Numbered from the stretch's first letter, positions 30,441 to 44,322 are shown. The stretch: DNA of 44,664 bases from Diplocarpon mali (GCA_024741835.1 JAENRP010000351.1:1-44664); one strand, 5' to 3'. Notes: generated by a model not told the origin, from the letters alone. Made by a program: numbers and translations.

Positions 30441-33330
30441 GGATAAAAAGACATCTTTAAATAATTTAGGACTACTACCTACTTTTTCAATATTAATATT
30501 AAAAAATATTAAAAATAATAATAATTTTAAACTTTTTACTAACCCTTTATCTAAATCTTTTCAAACTTATCCTAATCACTTTAAGATTAACTTAGATTTT
30601 AAACGTTCTTTAAGCCCTTTTAAATTTCGAAGTACTCCTCTTAGCAATCAATCTTATAATATTAAAGCTTCCCCTTTGCCTTTTATAGATTCTAATAACT
30701 TAGACAGTTAGTATAAAACGATAATAGCTATATTTAAGGCTATTATTAGTCACTTTCCCCTCTCTAATTCCCTTAGCACTCTTTACTTTACAGGCGCTAA
30801 TATTACTGATTTCCTTAAGTAATATAAGGAAACGTATTACGATTTTGGTATTATATAAGAGGATATGATTTTTCGACTTCCTCGCTATTATAATTATATA
30901 AGCAAGGATATTATCAAGTCCCTCCTTAAATAGAAAACTCATAGTTTATAAGAACTTCTTATTAAGGCCCTTAAATCTGAATTCTGCGAATTTAACAAAT
31001 AGTAGATTTGCAATACCCTAGCTTTCTTAAAGGAATTTATTCTAATTACTTATACTCTTAAGGAACTTAAGAACTACTATCGGACTTTTACTTATATATC
31101 AAATACCTTAATTAGCTAGAAAATACTTAGCGAAGTTGAAAGAGGCCGCCTTTTCTTACTTAGATTACCTACTAGCCTTTAAAACAAAATCATTAAGCAT
31201 TTTAAGATCAATAAGCAAGACTTTATAACCTTTGCCTTATTTAAGGAATTCTCAGCCTTTGCTTTAAAATCAGATCTCAGTAAGAGAACTATTAATGCTA
31301 TAGAGTAGGAAAAAGCCCTTACTCCCTCCTATACTAAAGACCTTAAGAATCTGGTCCAAGAATATTCGAAAGCTCTAGAAGTTATAGAAGAGGCAAAGAA
31401 GAACCTAGTAGTCATACCTTTCACTTATAGGCCCAACCTAGGAGTAAGATCCAACCTTAGAATTAAGGAACTTAAGACCTAATTTATAGAACTCCAAATC
31501 TAAAGCTTAGAAACCAGGATTAATAATCTCTTATAGGAAAAATAGCATATTCCCTAATTTAGTAATAGGTAAAACTCAGCTACTATAAGCTAATATAGTA
31601 GTTCCTATTACCAGACTTCTACTTCTTATCATTCGGAATAACCAGCTAATATAAGAACTTAATAGTTAATTAAAGAAGGAGAAATTAATCCTAATTAGCA
31701 CTCTACTAATATTAATGCTATAAGGTACCAAAGGAATAGTAATAAAAGACGACTAACCTATAACTTTTGCAATAACAAAGAACCTAACTGCACTTTATAT
31801 AAGTATCGCAACGATTGCCCTCTTTTCTATCGTTTTATTAATACTAAGGTCATATATATTAATAAGTATAAGATACTTTATATTAGAGATCCTAAGCTAA
31901 AAGCTATCCCTATTAAAAAGTACTAGAATCACTTATAGTTATAAACTATTTAAATGATAATATATAGTATAAAATAGGACGAGAATTTAGTCGAACGATA
32001 GCGTATTATAGATATAAACGCTAAAATTCCAATTTATATATACATAGGTCCAATTAGCAACCTACCTAAGGGAGTTCTTAAGGACCTAGCTTCTAATCAA
32101 ATAGCTATAGAAGTTAAAGGCATCTTTATCTTAAGATAGGTTAATAATAATATATCTGCTAATATTAATGCTACTTCTATATTTAGAAACCCTTGGAATA
32201 CTTAGCGTTCTTCTAGATCTACCACTCCCTTAATACTAATAAAACTAGCCAAAGTCCAGAAATCAATACGTATAACTTAAGAATCTTAATATAGAATCTA
32301 AACGCTAAAAGATATCTAATAATCTGGAACTATAGTAGATAAGGATAAAGCTAATATAGTAGATAAATTAATCAGAGATATAATAGACAAAGATGGCTCT
32401 AAGCTCGAAGATTAAGAAGTCGAAGTTATTACGCAAACCCCTAACTTTAAGTGAAAGAGATAGATATTAAAATAGGAAAAATTCATTAATAAATATACTA
32501 ATTCAACTACAATAGAGAAAGCTATAGAGAATATTATAGCCTAGTAAATTAACCTTACGTTTAAAGACCTATTTAATTTAACTAAACGCTTTAATAAAGT
32601 GCTAAGAAAGCATATCCCAATTACCTTTAAAGATTTGAATAATAATAAGGAAATAGAAATTATAATATAAAAGAACTTTAAGAAACACTTAGCCTTAATC
32701 AAATGTCTTTAGATTATAAAAGACGAAGGAACCCAAAGGTATTATAATATTATAGCAATAGCTTTAATATCTTAAAATATTAATTGAAATTGTTTAGCAA
32801 TTGTAATAAAAAGCCCTATTATTATTTATTTTATAAAAGAATCAGTTAAAGCAAAGGCTCTAATCGATTATAGTTCAAAAGTTAATACAATAATTAGAAA
32901 AGTAGTAGAAATAGCTTAATTGACAATTGTTAGCGATCGACTTCTTATTTATTCGACTATCTCTAGATCAAAATACAATTTTAATAGATAGGTGAAAAAT
33001 ATAAAGGTTAAAGTTAAAGGAATCGTTAATTATACTAACTTTCTAATAATAGAGAATTCTTTAAATAATATTCTTTTAAGAATGCCCTTTATTTTAGAAT
33101 CTTAGCTAATATTTAACTATCCTAGAGATAGTCTTATAAAAGCTAGTCTTTAAAATATAGATTGATCTTTAAAAGGATAAATAGTTATTATAAGAGATAT
33201 AGCCGAATTTTAAAATAAGGTTTTAAAAAACAATTAGCCAGTATAAGGGCTAGGCTTAATACTAATAAAGGAAGGCACCTAGCGAGAAGTTATAGCAAAA
33301 GAAAGGTAAGTTTGCTAATTTTAAATAATA
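30441..33330 (+). pseudogene. element C gag and aspartic protease
   Basis: A long frame with TAA/TAG interruptions. It has an alpha-helical gag-like part (from about 30688), including HFPLSNSLSTLYFTGANI and an RNA-binding-like Cys cluster (NFCNNKEPNCTLYKYRNDC, about 31758-31815). One 23-bp unit at 31423-31445 is in frame (T-Y-R-P-N-L-G-V). A retropepsin-like site ALIDYSSKVNTI (expected DTGS) lies at about 32857-32890. Pol follows in the -1 frame. The layout is that of Ty3/gypsy. Boundaries are approximate. Confidence 0.7.
31423..31445. repeat. 23-bp palindromic unit in element C gag
   Basis: Left arm ACTTATAGGCC, right arm AACCTAGGAGT, in the gag frame with the usual phase. Confidence 0.9.
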
Positions 33331-33338
33331 GCAATTTG

Positions 33339-33523
33339 ACTCGCGGTCCTAGACTAAGAGTCAAATCTGGAATTTTGAAAAATAGTGCAATTAGCGTTTT
33401 ATTAGATTAATAATTAAGAAAAAAGAAAAATAAAGCAAAGAAGAGGGTTTATTTTACAAATTTCGATAGTTTACTAATTATTTTAAAAAACTCAAAAACC
33501 ACTTATAGGCCAGACCCGCAAGT
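33339..33523. repeat. two 23-bp palindromic units before element C RT
   Basis: Units at 33339-33361 and 33501-33523 start 162 bases apart and both are in the RT frame. They lie in the protease-RT linker. Confidence 0.9.
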
Positions 33524-35467
33524 GAAAAACAATAAAATTACTAATAATATTTCCATCTACGCACTTTAAATTAATAACTTAGAAAATCTTTTATTTGTTT
33601 TTAAAAAGGAAAATTCAGACCGCTTTATAAGATTTAATAAAAAAGGAAAGAAGTAAAGAAGTATAGTACTAGCTAATATTTAAACTATATATAAAAGCAA
33701 GGCTAATAAAGTACAACTAATAGATTAGGGAATCTCTAATAGCTTAAAGCCTAAAGGACTAGATGATTAATTTAAATAAGATAAGAAGCTTCAACTTCTA
33801 AAGCTAAGTAGCAAATTCGATAAGTTTATTATAAGTAGATTTTCTAATAAACCTATTAGATATTGGCTAATAAAAGAACATTTTAATATACTAAAAATTA
33901 GAGATAACTTAATAAAACAAGAATGCAAACTACTTTATAAAACCTTAATAAATCGAAAGGACGCCTTAGCTTTTGACTAAACAGAACTTAGCCAGATTCG
34001 AAAAGAGGTTACGCCTTATATTAAGATTAAGATAATACCCTATAAAGCTTAGTAAGAGAAAACATTCAAGGTCTTTAAAGCTCTTTAAGAAAAGGTAATC
34101 GAAATATTAAAGGATAAGCTAAAGCAAGGTATTCTTAAGTTCTATAATAGCCCTTATAAGAATAAATGGTTCTTAGTTACTAAGAAAGAGAAGGGATCTT
34201 ATAGACTAATAATAATAGTAGTAGAGATGAACCAAGTAATTATTAAGGACGCTAACATTCCTTTGAATATAGATGAGTTCTTAAATGAATTCGCAGGATT
34301 AACCTATAGCTCTTTTATTAACTTCTTCTTTAGATATAACCAATTCATTCTTAATATTAAATCGAAAGATATAATAGCAATTCAAACCCCTTTTAAGCTA
34401 CTTCGGATAATAAGATTACCTTAAAGGGCTATAAATTCGATCGCTCAATTTGTCTAAGTAATCTATAAGATACTAATAGATTATATACCTAATATTACGC
34501 TCCCTTATATAAATAATATAAGAGTAAAAGGATTAAGATCATTTTATAATTATAAAGAAGTTCTCCCTAGTATATAACGATTTATAATAGAATACATTTA
34601 AAACCTAGACTAAGTACTTATATAATTCGAAAAGGCAAGAGCAATAGTTGGTCTGAAGTTATAATACTATCTTTTATTAATAGAAATTATTAGTTTTATT
34701 ATTGATTCTAATAGCTGAAGTCCTTAGAGGGCTAAAGTACTTAAAATCGACAAATGGAAGAGGTATAATAATATAGTAGAAGCTCGCGCGTTTATTAGTA
34801 TTATAGTATACTATTATATATAGATTAAGGATTTTGCTAAAAAGGCAGTACCTATTTATTCCTTATTTTAAAAAGGGGCTGAGTTTCAGTAAGAGGAACC
34901 TTAAATAGAGGCTATGAAACAACTAAAGCAGGCGTTGCTTAAAGCGCTATATCTGATTAAAATAGACTATAGAGCCGACGCTAGGCCAATTATACTAATA
35001 GTTGACGTAAGCTTAATCGGATAGGGTGCTATCCTTTAATAAGCTAATAGTTAATAGAAAAGACATTTAGCTTACTTTGAAAGTGGTCTTTAGAATCTAA
35101 TAGAAATAAAGTATAATATTATTAAATAGGAATATAAAGGAGCTTTAAAAGTAATAAAAAAGATAAGAAGCGACCTCTATAGTACTTACTTTATCCTTAA
35201 AACTAATACTAAAGTGCTAATAGAATAATTAAATAGAGCTGCAAGCGACCTACCTAAAGCCTTACTAATAAAATGGATTACTTAAATAAGATTAATAGAC
35301 TTTAAAGTCAAATATATTCTAAGAATGAAAAATATTATTATAAATAGCCTTTTAAAAAGAACTCGCCCTTACCCCTTTGATTTAATTAAAGAAGATAAAA
35401 CAGATATTAATAAGTAAGTAGAAAATAAAGTTAATTATCTATTAATATATCGCCTTAAAGGGACTCG

Positions 35468-35490
35468 ACTCTTAATCCTAGCCTACGAGT
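35468..35490. repeat. 23-bp palindromic unit, off phase, in element C
   Basis: ACTCTTAATCC left arm and GCCTACGAGT right end. Between RNase H and integrase. Read in the pol frame it gives L-L-I-L-A-Y-E-L, the only clear coding-region copy not in the standard phase, unless a local indel shifted the frame. Confidence 0.85.
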
Positions 35491-36902
35491 TAAATAAGAG
35501 AATTTTATTACCTAACTACTTAAGTGACTTTAAAGAAATTGCGAAATTTTTAATTACGCTTAAATAACTAAAGATAGTTGCTCTTAAGGATTTTTAGAAA
35601 TTCAAAGCTAAAGCTCTGATTTATCTAGTATAAGAAGAACGATTATTTAAAAGAAGCAATAACTTATATCTTATATAACTCTACTTAAATAATGAAAAAC
35701 TAAGGGCTAAGGCTATCTAGGATATTTATAAAGAAACTGGCTACTAAAGAGCTAAGTCCACCTACCACCGACTCTTAAGGAAATTCTTTTAAAAGGGTTC
35801 TTTTAAAGACTATAAAGCTTTTGTAAAAAGTTGTATCCTTTATTAGAAACGAAAACCTAGTTATAAAGAGAATCCCCTATTCCTAACTTAGTTATTAGGC
35901 CTTTTTTATAAAGTCAGTCTTAATATTATATAAGTACTAATAATTGAAAATAGGATTATATATTTTATTTTAATAAAGGAAGACTTATTAAGATAGCCTA
36001 AAGGACGACCTTTGAAATCTACTAACTCTGAATCTATTGCAAAGTTCCTTTAAGAAGACGTGGTCTATTGCTATAGACTTTTTAGCAGACTAACTATTAA
36101 TAAGGGCCTTAAAAATAAAGGAGTAGTTAAAGCTTTTTTATAAAAATATAGTATTAAATAGGTTCAAATTTCAGCGTATAACTCGAAAGCTAATAAAGTA
36201 GTAGAATAAGGATATTGCAATATTCTTAATAGGCTATCTAAAGTTACTTATAAAGGATTTAAGAATTAGATAAAACACTTTTATAAAATACTCTTTACTT
36301 ATCGAATGATAATTTATAAACCAACTAGAGTTATACTATTTTTCCTTATCTATAGTAAAAAGGCATAGCTTCCTTTTAAATCCTAATAGCTTATTTAAAG
36401 ATTATTCGATTATAGTCAAATTTAGAACTATTCTGATTTACTTATAATAAAATGCTAATAACTTAAGCTTTAAGATATAGATATAGAGAAAATCATTCTA
36501 TAAAAGAAACAATATTAAGAAAAAGCTAAGGAAGCATAAGCTACTTTTAAAGTACTTAAAACGTACTTTATTTAAAAAGATGATCTTATCCTAGTCTATA
36601 ATATTATAAGAAGTATTAATATATTAATAGATATTAAACTTAACTATCGATAGCTTAATCTATTTAAAGTTAAGTTTAAGTAGAAAGAAAAGGAATACTA
36701 TTCTCTTTAGGAACTTAATAGAATCGATATTAAAGGAACCTTTATAGCCAATTGATTAAAGCGCTTTTATTAATACAACTAAACCTTATTCCCTTTAAAA
36801 GACGAATTAGAAATTGATATAACCTCCGAATCTTTTATAAGAACCGATAGTAATATAAGCAATTTTAAACCCTTAGATAAAGACTAAGATTTTTCCAACT
36901 TA

Positions 36903-36925
36903 ACCTATAAGCCAGTCCTATAAGT
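36903..36925. repeat. 23-bp palindromic unit at the element C pol C-terminus
   Basis: ACCTATAAGCC left arm and GTCCTATAAGT right arm; RIP-worn but in standard phase (T-Y-K-P-V-L-x-V). Confidence 0.8.
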
Positions 36926-37020
36926 AAAGAATATTAAAATACCTAATCAATTGCAACCTTAAGTCATTATTCCTAAAATATCCAAAGAATGCAAATAGGA
37001 ATACTAAACGATTTCCTAGC

Positions 37021-37319
37021 CTATTAATTATCCTACTTTCCTTTAATCCTTATTTTTACATTTTCGGCAAGGTCGCCTCCTTTATTATTTAAGATATAGA
37101 TCTTTTAAGATCACTTTAAATTCTTACTTACTCTAACTTATTTTATATTCTTAATATTAGCCTTTAATTATAGCATTCCTATTACTTTCCTTAAATAATA
37201 AATAAAAAGTCCAATTTCCTTAATATATATATAGTAAACCTATTGCAGCTTATATGCCCTTTTAATTCTTATACCCTATTAAACTCTCTTATTTATACTC
37301 CTTATCTTTTATAAGTAAT
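37021..37319 (+). other. pyrimidine-rich spacer before ORF X1
   Basis: About 300 bp rich in T and C on the plus strand, similar in character to the spacer before X2. It has no TGA in the frame linking pol to X1, so read-through or fusion cannot be excluded. It may hold the promoter or leader of X1. Confidence 0.5.
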
Positions 37320-38165
37320 ATGCTTTTAAAGAACTTATAAATGGTTTTATCTATTGCAATAGGAGATAAATAAGTACTAATTATAAACTTCTCTTAGGAT
37401 AGTAAAGCTATTATATTATTAGAGAGCTTCAAATCGACTTACGCAGCCTTAGGAGATATAGAGTAATAAAAACTCCTTTTAGCTTATGCGAATGCTATTA
37501 ATAACCTTTTAACTTAAGTGGCCCTTGGAATTCTCTAATTTAACAACTTCTTAACCGAAGAATTGAGATTGAAGGGAATCTTTAAAGAGGAATTCTTAGC
37601 TGACGCAAATCAATATATAACCTTGGCCGACACTTTTAAAACGGACTAAGATAAAAGGGAAGAATCTATTCGACGACTAGATAATTTAGCCACTAATAAA
37701 AGAGGACTCCTATTTCATTCGCGCTTCTTAACAAATATTAATTCTAATAATAGAAGGCGAATGTTATTAAAAATTCTTAAGGAAAATACTCTTATAGCTA
37801 GAGCTATTCAGATTCTCAATTTCTTTATCATTTAAGAAGGAGTAGTAAAATTCCAAGGCAATCGAATTCGCAATCGCAGATTTATAAGCTTATTTAATGC
37901 AGTACTTATAGTAGCTAATAAGGCTATAAAAAGATCAAATTAGGCTATAGATATTACCCTACCTAATAGTACTATTATTAATATACTAAGGCTCTACGCT
38001 TTTGCTTATAGTTTGCTTATTTTAAAAGAGAACTGGACTCCTATACTAGGATTTAGATAAGATTTCTTTAATAATAAAGAAGGGAATTAATTATTTATAA
38101 TTAAGCCTGCCTTAAAATTCGCCTCTTAGCTTAAAGATATAATAAGTGTTAAATTATATAATTTA

Positions 38166-38188
38166 ACTCGCGGTCCTAGACTAAGAGT
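38166..38188. repeat. 23-bp palindromic unit 1 in X1
   Basis: ACTCGCGGTCC left arm; read T-R-G-P-R-L-R-V in the X1 frame. It is at the position matching 42085-42107 in X2. Confidence 0.93.
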
Positions 38189-39551
38189 CAAAAATGAGAA
38201 TTTTAAAACTAGACCTAACTTGCCTTTTATTAAAATGATTTTAGAAACTGCTATTAAATAAACTGCCTAAACGCTTAGCATAGCCTCTTTAGAATTTTCA
38301 AAATCTTTAAAGGACTCTCCTTTAGCTAAACGACCTATTTTAGCTTAACCTTTAAAAAGGATAGATCGTTTAATAGTTACCTTAGCTAATTTACAATTTA
38401 AAACCAAAGGATTATACGCTTACTTAGACTCTTTCTTTAATAACTTAAAGGAGCTAGTTCTTGACTTCTTTATATCTATATACAACTGTTTTAGAAATAA
38501 TAATATAAGGGAAGACCTTATTCCTACTACTTTAAAGATAATTAAAAGAGATATTAGATAGATTCAATAGCTTATCTTAAATGAGTTTGCCTTTATAGAT
38601 ATTATTCAATTCTTTAATAATTATAAAAGTCAAGAACTTAATCTCTTAAATGCTAAGCGAGACTATTTTATCTTATAAGAAAGAGAACGCAAAGAGGAAT
38701 CTATTAATTAGGACATTTGTAATTATAGCAATATGCTTCAATCGGTCATTCTTAACCTTAAGCTTAGAGAATAATATAATATTCAAGTGTCCTTTGCAAT
38801 AAAGACTCGCTTTCGATAGTATCTTCTTAGCGTAGGAATCGAAGGGAGAAGACTTTGTGACCTTTATATTTGCTCTCTTTTAGTTTACTATAGTCTCAAT
38901 TATAAAGGATTTAATATTAATAAAACTATTAAATACCTTAAACTTCTTTACGTAGTAGAAGATATTAATCTTTTTCTAATTTACTTTAATAATCAATTCT
39001 TTATCTCTTTAAAGATACGTAAATCCAACCTATTAATAATAGAGGCATCTTTAGGTGCTGTAAAATTCAAGGCTGATCCTAAAGCCTTAAAAGCGTTAGA
39101 GCCGATTAAATAGAACAATTCCTTCTTATCGATATTATTAAGTAATAAATAGTAGGAGGAAATAAAGGAAGAAAGGTCAATTATAATGCCTAAACCCTTC
39201 GGATGCTGCTTCTTAATCGAAAATTTTACTACTAATAATAGTGCTTTTATAAGTATATTCCTCTCTATTATAAGATAAGAAGTAGAGATATATCTTTATT
39301 ACTTCTGCCCTATAGATAGCGCGACCTTTATACTTTCTTATTTTCTTTATAATATGATATTCAGTCTTACTTAATAAGTCCTTTAAATGTACTATAGACT
39401 CTACCTCTTAGCTATAATAGTAAGAAGTAAAGGAACCTATTAGCTTATAGCCTACTTTAAACCTCCTTAATTGATTGGCCTTAGTCTTTATAATTAAGTT
39501 GTTTTAATAAAGAGAGATATAAGTGCTACTAATAAAGAAATTCCGATTTTC

Positions 39552-39574
39552 ACTCGCAGTCCTGGCCCGTAAGT
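39552..39574. repeat. 23-bp palindromic unit 2 in X1
   Basis: ACTCGCAGTCC left arm; read T-R-S-P-G-P-x-V. Matches the position of 43501-43523 in X2. Confidence 0.92.
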
Positions 39575-40436
39575 TAATTTTATTAGAAAGTAAATCTTAG
39601 ATTATCAGATCCTACTAATCGGATAAGGGCCAGCTTTTAAAAGCTTTAATAGGTAGGTCGGCTCTTAATTGACTATAAAACTCACTCTATTTGCAAAGAA
39701 GATAAGTTAATAGACTTCTTAAGCACTTAGTTTAAAATCTCAACTAGCTTAAATGACTATAAAATTAAAGCGAAAGGAGATCTTGCGACCTATTACTAAT
39801 AATAGCAATCCAATTATAGTAATAATAAAATAGGAATACCTTCTTAAAATGCTTTTGAACAATTCTTATAGGACTAATAGTTTTATAGCCTTTTGCAATA
39901 ACTATATAGCTATCTTTAATAAGAATACCTTAGAAAATGAGACTCGAATCTCCGATTTTATCTTTTTAGTCTTTACTCTAAAGCAACCTCTAGTACTTCG
40001 ATAGATTAATATAAGTAGAACTACTATACCTTTTAAAGCAGCTTTTCATCTTAAGAACTATAGTAGCCTCTTTAAAGCTATTATTAGTCGACGCTCTTAA
40101 ATAGATCTATTGGTTATAATCGAAGTATAGGAATTATTTCTTTTTAATAAAGACGAATTGAAAATCTACCTTATAAAATATAATTAGAAGCTCTTTAATG
40201 CCCTTATTAAGGCCTGGACGAATGTTATAAATACTAAGTCACTTCTTTATAGACTTAAGTTTTAAAGATAATGCGATAAAGTAAATGCTATCCGAGAGCC
40301 TAATGCACTGATTAATAAAGGCATTATTATAAGAAAATTCGGAAAAGAGACGAATTAAGACGCTAGTATAGTATCAGACCCTAATTTAGAAACCAATCCC
40401 CTATTTTTACCCTTAAGCTTAGAAACGCTAAAACTG

Positions 40437-40459
40437 ACTCGCAAGCCTAGCCCGCAAGT
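40437..40459. repeat. 23-bp palindromic unit 3 in X1
   Basis: ACTCGCAAGCC left arm; read T-R-K-P-S-P-Q-V, in the C-terminal region, like 44323-44345 in X2. Confidence 0.9.
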
Positions 40460-40712
40460 AAGGTTAGACTTAGCTAGCTTAAGCCTATAAGATGGTTTAG
40501 ATAAACCTCGGTTACTAAATCTAAGGGTACTAATAGAAGATCCTTTAAGAGAGGTCCCTAAAGCTGAAAAATCGCCGAGAAATAAGAACTAATATAAGAG
40601 AAGAAGACTTTAAAGTAATAATAGAATTAACAATTAAGTCGACTTAAGCTTAAAGAATCGAGTCTACTACCCCTTTGAAAACCATTTAGAGAGATTGCGA
40701 ATTAGAAGTTGA

Positions 40713-41196
40713 ATTTTTTAAGGATTATCTACTTTCTATATACTTGCACCTCTTTATTCTCAACCTATTATTCCATTTTATATATATTCTTTATTTACTT
40801 TACTCTTTATATAATTCATTCTTTAATTATTCCCTTTATATACAACTTTCTAACGCTTACCTTTGAAATATTATCCTTACCTTTAACAATTGTCATTTAC
40901 CAATTATAGGTCCTTATATATATCATACCCTACTTTTGTTCCTACTTCCAAGCTCATTATACCCACTTTTCCTTTATATACTAGCGCAATTTCAAACTCT
41001 ATAAATAAGCCTCTTCCTGCACTACGATTTTACTTTTTTTACTTTTTCTATAACCCTACTAGACCTATAATACCAGCACCACTACTATTATCTTTTATTA
41101 TCAATCTTTTCTAGTATAAGCCTCTTATATTATTAATCTTTCTTAAATAATCATCTTTTCATTTAGAACTACCCCCCTCCTATTAAATAATTTATT
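40713..41196 (+). promoter_or_regulatory. pyrimidine-rich spacer between X1 and X2
   Basis: 484 bp with a strong C/T bias on the plus strand and several TATATA stretches (about 40781 and 40918). It holds no gene; the short open stretches 40709-40909 and 40890-41114 are T-rich and read as hydrophobic nonsense. CT-rich leaders are common upstream of fungal start codons, so this may be the X2 promoter and leader. Confidence 0.5.
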
Positions 41197-42084
41197 ATAG
41201 CACCACTGAGCTTAAGTAAGAAAGCCATACTTAAGAAGAATATATCAATTATAGCTTTAAGCAGCAAACCCTTAAATATCGCCAATAATAAACTAATATT
41301 AGAAGGTAACTTTTCATAGGACGGAAAAGCTCTAAGATTATTAGAAGATATAATAAGTACTTATAGAACGTTAGGTGAAATAGAATAGTAAGTATTCTTA
41401 AACTCATTTATAAAAGTGTTAAACTATAGAATTTCTACTATAGAAGAAGGATTTTTAAGCTTTGATGATTTTCTTAAGAATAAGCTTAAGATAAAAGGGA
41501 TCGATTATGAAAAATTTCTATAAGAATATTAGAAGTATGCTAATTTAATAGATTTGTTTTGGAAAAATCGAAATAAGAAGAATAAGTATATAAAAAGATT
41601 ATTGCAGTTTATAAGTAGTACCTATAGTATACTTTTCCAAACCTACTTTATAACCGATATTACTGCTAATAACGCCTTGCGAGGGCTTGGCAAAATCTTT
41701 AAGATATACTAACCTATAGTAAAGGCTATATAGGTATTAAATCATTTCACCATCTAAGAAGGTATAAAAAAGCTGCAAGGAAATAGTATTAAAGGTAGAA
41801 AATTTATTAGGTTCTTAAGTACTATTATATACTCTACCATTTAAATTATAAAAGATAAACCCTTATAGTATAATAATTTTACACTTCTTAACTAAATTGT
41901 TTTAGATATACTTAGCCTTTAATAGTTATAATATAGTCTACTTATTATAAAAGAAAAGATGACTTATCTCATTAAGTATACTATAAATTACTTTAATAAT
42001 AAGTTAAAGAGATAGGAGTTTATTATCCCTATTACTTTAAAAATGCTACTACCCTTAGTAGGAATAACTAATAAGGAGAATTTG

Positions 42085-42107
42085 ACTTATAGGCCTAGCC
42101 TATAAGT
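42085..42107. repeat. 23-bp palindromic unit 1 in X2
   Basis: ACTTATAGGCC left arm and AGCCTATAAGT right arm, pairing at 10 of 11 positions with a TATA block in both arms. In frame as T-Y-R-P-S-L-x-V. Confidence 0.93.
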
Positions 42108-42270
42108 GGAATTAGTATATAAGGAGAATGTCCTTAAGCCGGAGATGCTTATAATACTAAGAACTTAAGTAGCTAACCTGCCTAACTACTAATCCTTTAA
42201 CTTAAACGAATTTGAGTCACTATCCTTAGAAATGCCTTAAACACTTTAAACACTAGTAGCAAAGAAAATG

Positions 42271-42293
42271 ACTCGCGGGCCTAGCCTATAGGT
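42271..42293. repeat. 23-bp palindromic unit 2 in X2
   Basis: ACTCGCGGGCC left arm; in frame. No counterpart seen in X1 at this position, so it is a candidate for a later gain in X2 or a loss in X1. Confidence 0.92.
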
Positions 42294-43500
42294 TAATATA
42301 CATAATATTATAGACTTAGAAGATGAATTGTCTAATAAAGAAATAGGCACTATTACTAATATACTAGAAATTTTTAATAATATTAAGAAGGATACTACTA
42401 ATATTATACAATCTTTCCTTAATAACTTATAAAAATTTATTCTCAAATTCTATAAATTAATAATAAAGCGTTTAAGAAAAGAAGGTTAAGGAGAAGTCTT
42501 ATTAGTATAGGAAGGGACGATAAAAGCCATTAAGCAGATTATAAAACTACTATAAGACGAATTTTCTATAGATAATATTATATAGTTCTTTATTAAGTAT
42601 AAGAAATTAAAAGGTAACTTCTATATTCTTAAGAAGAAATCCAAAGTTAATACAAATATTATCTCTATAGAATATTATCAGGTCCCCTTTAATATAAAGA
42701 TAATACTATAGTATAGCAATAGTTTTAAGATAGTAGTAATACTAGAAATGAAGATAAGACTTGCAAAGTTTATAATAGGAATATTTAAGGACTTCAATTT
42801 TGAAAAGTTCTACGCCTTTTATAAACGCTAATATGCGCAGTACTATAGATTAATAATAATAGGCCTTACTAATAAAGATATATTGTCTAGTATTTATAAA
42901 TTTTATACCGCTTCCGACCTGACCTTATTTTTATTGTATCTAGGAAATCATGCAATTATGGCTACTGGTAATAGAATAGCAAGCCAAGTTAAGAAGGATA
43001 TATTATTAGGCTTCTCTAAGTTTAAAGTAGCACCTAAAGCCCTTAAATTGTTTTATAATATCGTATGGACCCCTGCCTAGTATAACGCTATACTAACTAT
43101 TAACAACTTTATATCATTCTATAGCAAAGGCTTTTTAAATATGCCTAAGTTGTTTAGCTACGCCTTTTTAAGCGCTGTGCATATGTATAATTATAGTAAT
43201 TGTAAAAAGAATTCATTTTTGATATTAGTATAAGAAGAACTAGAAATGTACTAATACTACTTCCGGACCTTAAATAAGAAGCCAAACCCCCTCTCTGCCT
43301 ACCTTTATAATATAACTTATAGCTTAATATAATAGATACTAAGGATATATTATAGATTATACTTAGGTGCTCTACTAACTTAATATAAGTCTTTATATAA
43401 ACTAGTAACGTATCTTAAGCTTATATAATTTATTAGAATTGACTACTACTTAAGAGTTATTGCTATTAAGATTAATGCTAATATAAGATTTGTAAGATTG

Positions 43501-43523
43501 ACTCTTAGGCCTAGCTTGCGGGT
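43501..43523. repeat. 23-bp palindromic unit 3 in X2
   Basis: ACTCTTAGGCC left arm, right end TTGCGGGT; in frame as T-L-R-P-S-L-R-V, followed by Asn as in many copies. Confidence 0.92.
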
Positions 43524-44322
43524 TAATCCACTTAATAATAGAACTATTGACTACTATATGATTCTAGCAGCCAAACAATCGATCGGAGAATTCGCTATTT
43601 AGGAAAAATCCTATAAATTATCAAATCTTATACCCTAACGCCTTAAGAATGCTTAATAGATCTTATTAAATCTGGCTTAAAATATAGTATAATAGAAAGA
43701 ATTGAATACTAAAGAGAAGACACTTTTAAAGGAGTATATCTCTAATAAAATGACTCTATTCTCTATATTTACTAAATAAGGCATATTTGTTGATATAGAA
43801 TCTGCTAAAAAACTAAGAAAAGGTGGCTTTCTTACTATTAGTAATAATTATATAGAAGTTATTAGCAATAACTTACTAAAGAATAGTATAAACTTAGAAG
43901 ATTTTCTTATCGATTCTATTAGTATAAAGAGACCTAGCATTATAAGATAGAGTATTATTAAAGAATCGTTAGCCAAATTTTATATAACGCTTAGCATAAT
44001 AAAAGGAGGCCTACTATCAGAGGCACTTATAAGGAAACGGCTATAGAACGATCTATTAGTAGTAATAATAGTAAAGGAGTTGTTCTCTAAAGATATGACT
44101 CAGTTGATAATATATCTAAAGAAGTATAAGTAGGAACTTTTTAATAATTTCACCTATACCTAAAAGCTAATTCAATAGTTGAAGCTATAACTATATAAGG
44201 ATAAGTCCTAGACTAAGACAAAAGGCACTAATAATAATATCAAGGCTGATAATATAATTAATAAGACGATCCTTCTTAAAAAGTATAGCATTAAGAAACC
44301 TTATGCTAAACCCTCTGATATA

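Larger units (their letters stand above)
33331..37020 (+). pseudogene. element C RT, RNase H and integrase
   Basis: One frame with only TAA/TAG damage apart from a single TGA in the RT part. RT starts after a linker (GILKFYNSPYKNKWFLVTKK and YRLIIIV motifs at about 34130-34215; FKLLRIIRLP at about 34390). RNase H is at about 34920-35340. The integrase zinc finger (HRLLRKFF to CILYQKRK) is at about 35765-35860. The core is damaged, with NKG where the second Asp motif is expected and Glu kept in VVEQG. The C-terminus is near 37000, exact stop not resolvable. 23-bp units: 33339, 33501 and 36903 in standard phase, 35468 out of phase. The ORF at 34227-34424 is a fragment of this gene. Confidence 0.82.
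37320..40712 (+). pseudogene. ORF X1, 1130-codon protein of unknown family, paralogue of X2
   Basis: A single frame from ATG 37320 to a genuine TGA at 40710-40712, interrupted only by TAA/TAG. I do not recognise the family. The N-terminal region (NFSQDSKAIILLE to ALGDIEQQ, about 37390-37470) is followed by helical stretches. A central part has NEFAFIDIIQFF (about 38588-38625) and VKFKADPKALKALEP (about 39060-39105). A conserved later part has LYNMIFSL and MYYRLYL (about 39350-39410). The C-terminus is basic and low-complexity (KRRRLQSNNR). All these have counterparts in X2 in the same order. Three 23-bp units are in frame. It lies on the same strand as element C pol, about 300 bp downstream. 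It could be an accessory ORF of element C or part of another element. Confidence 0.75.

Noticed and set aside
40709..41114. Two small plus-strand ORFs between X1 and X2 with hydrophobic translations
   Set aside because: The region is T/C-rich, which gives Phe/Leu/Ile/Ser codons in any frame; there is no conserved counterpart and it is better seen as a leader.
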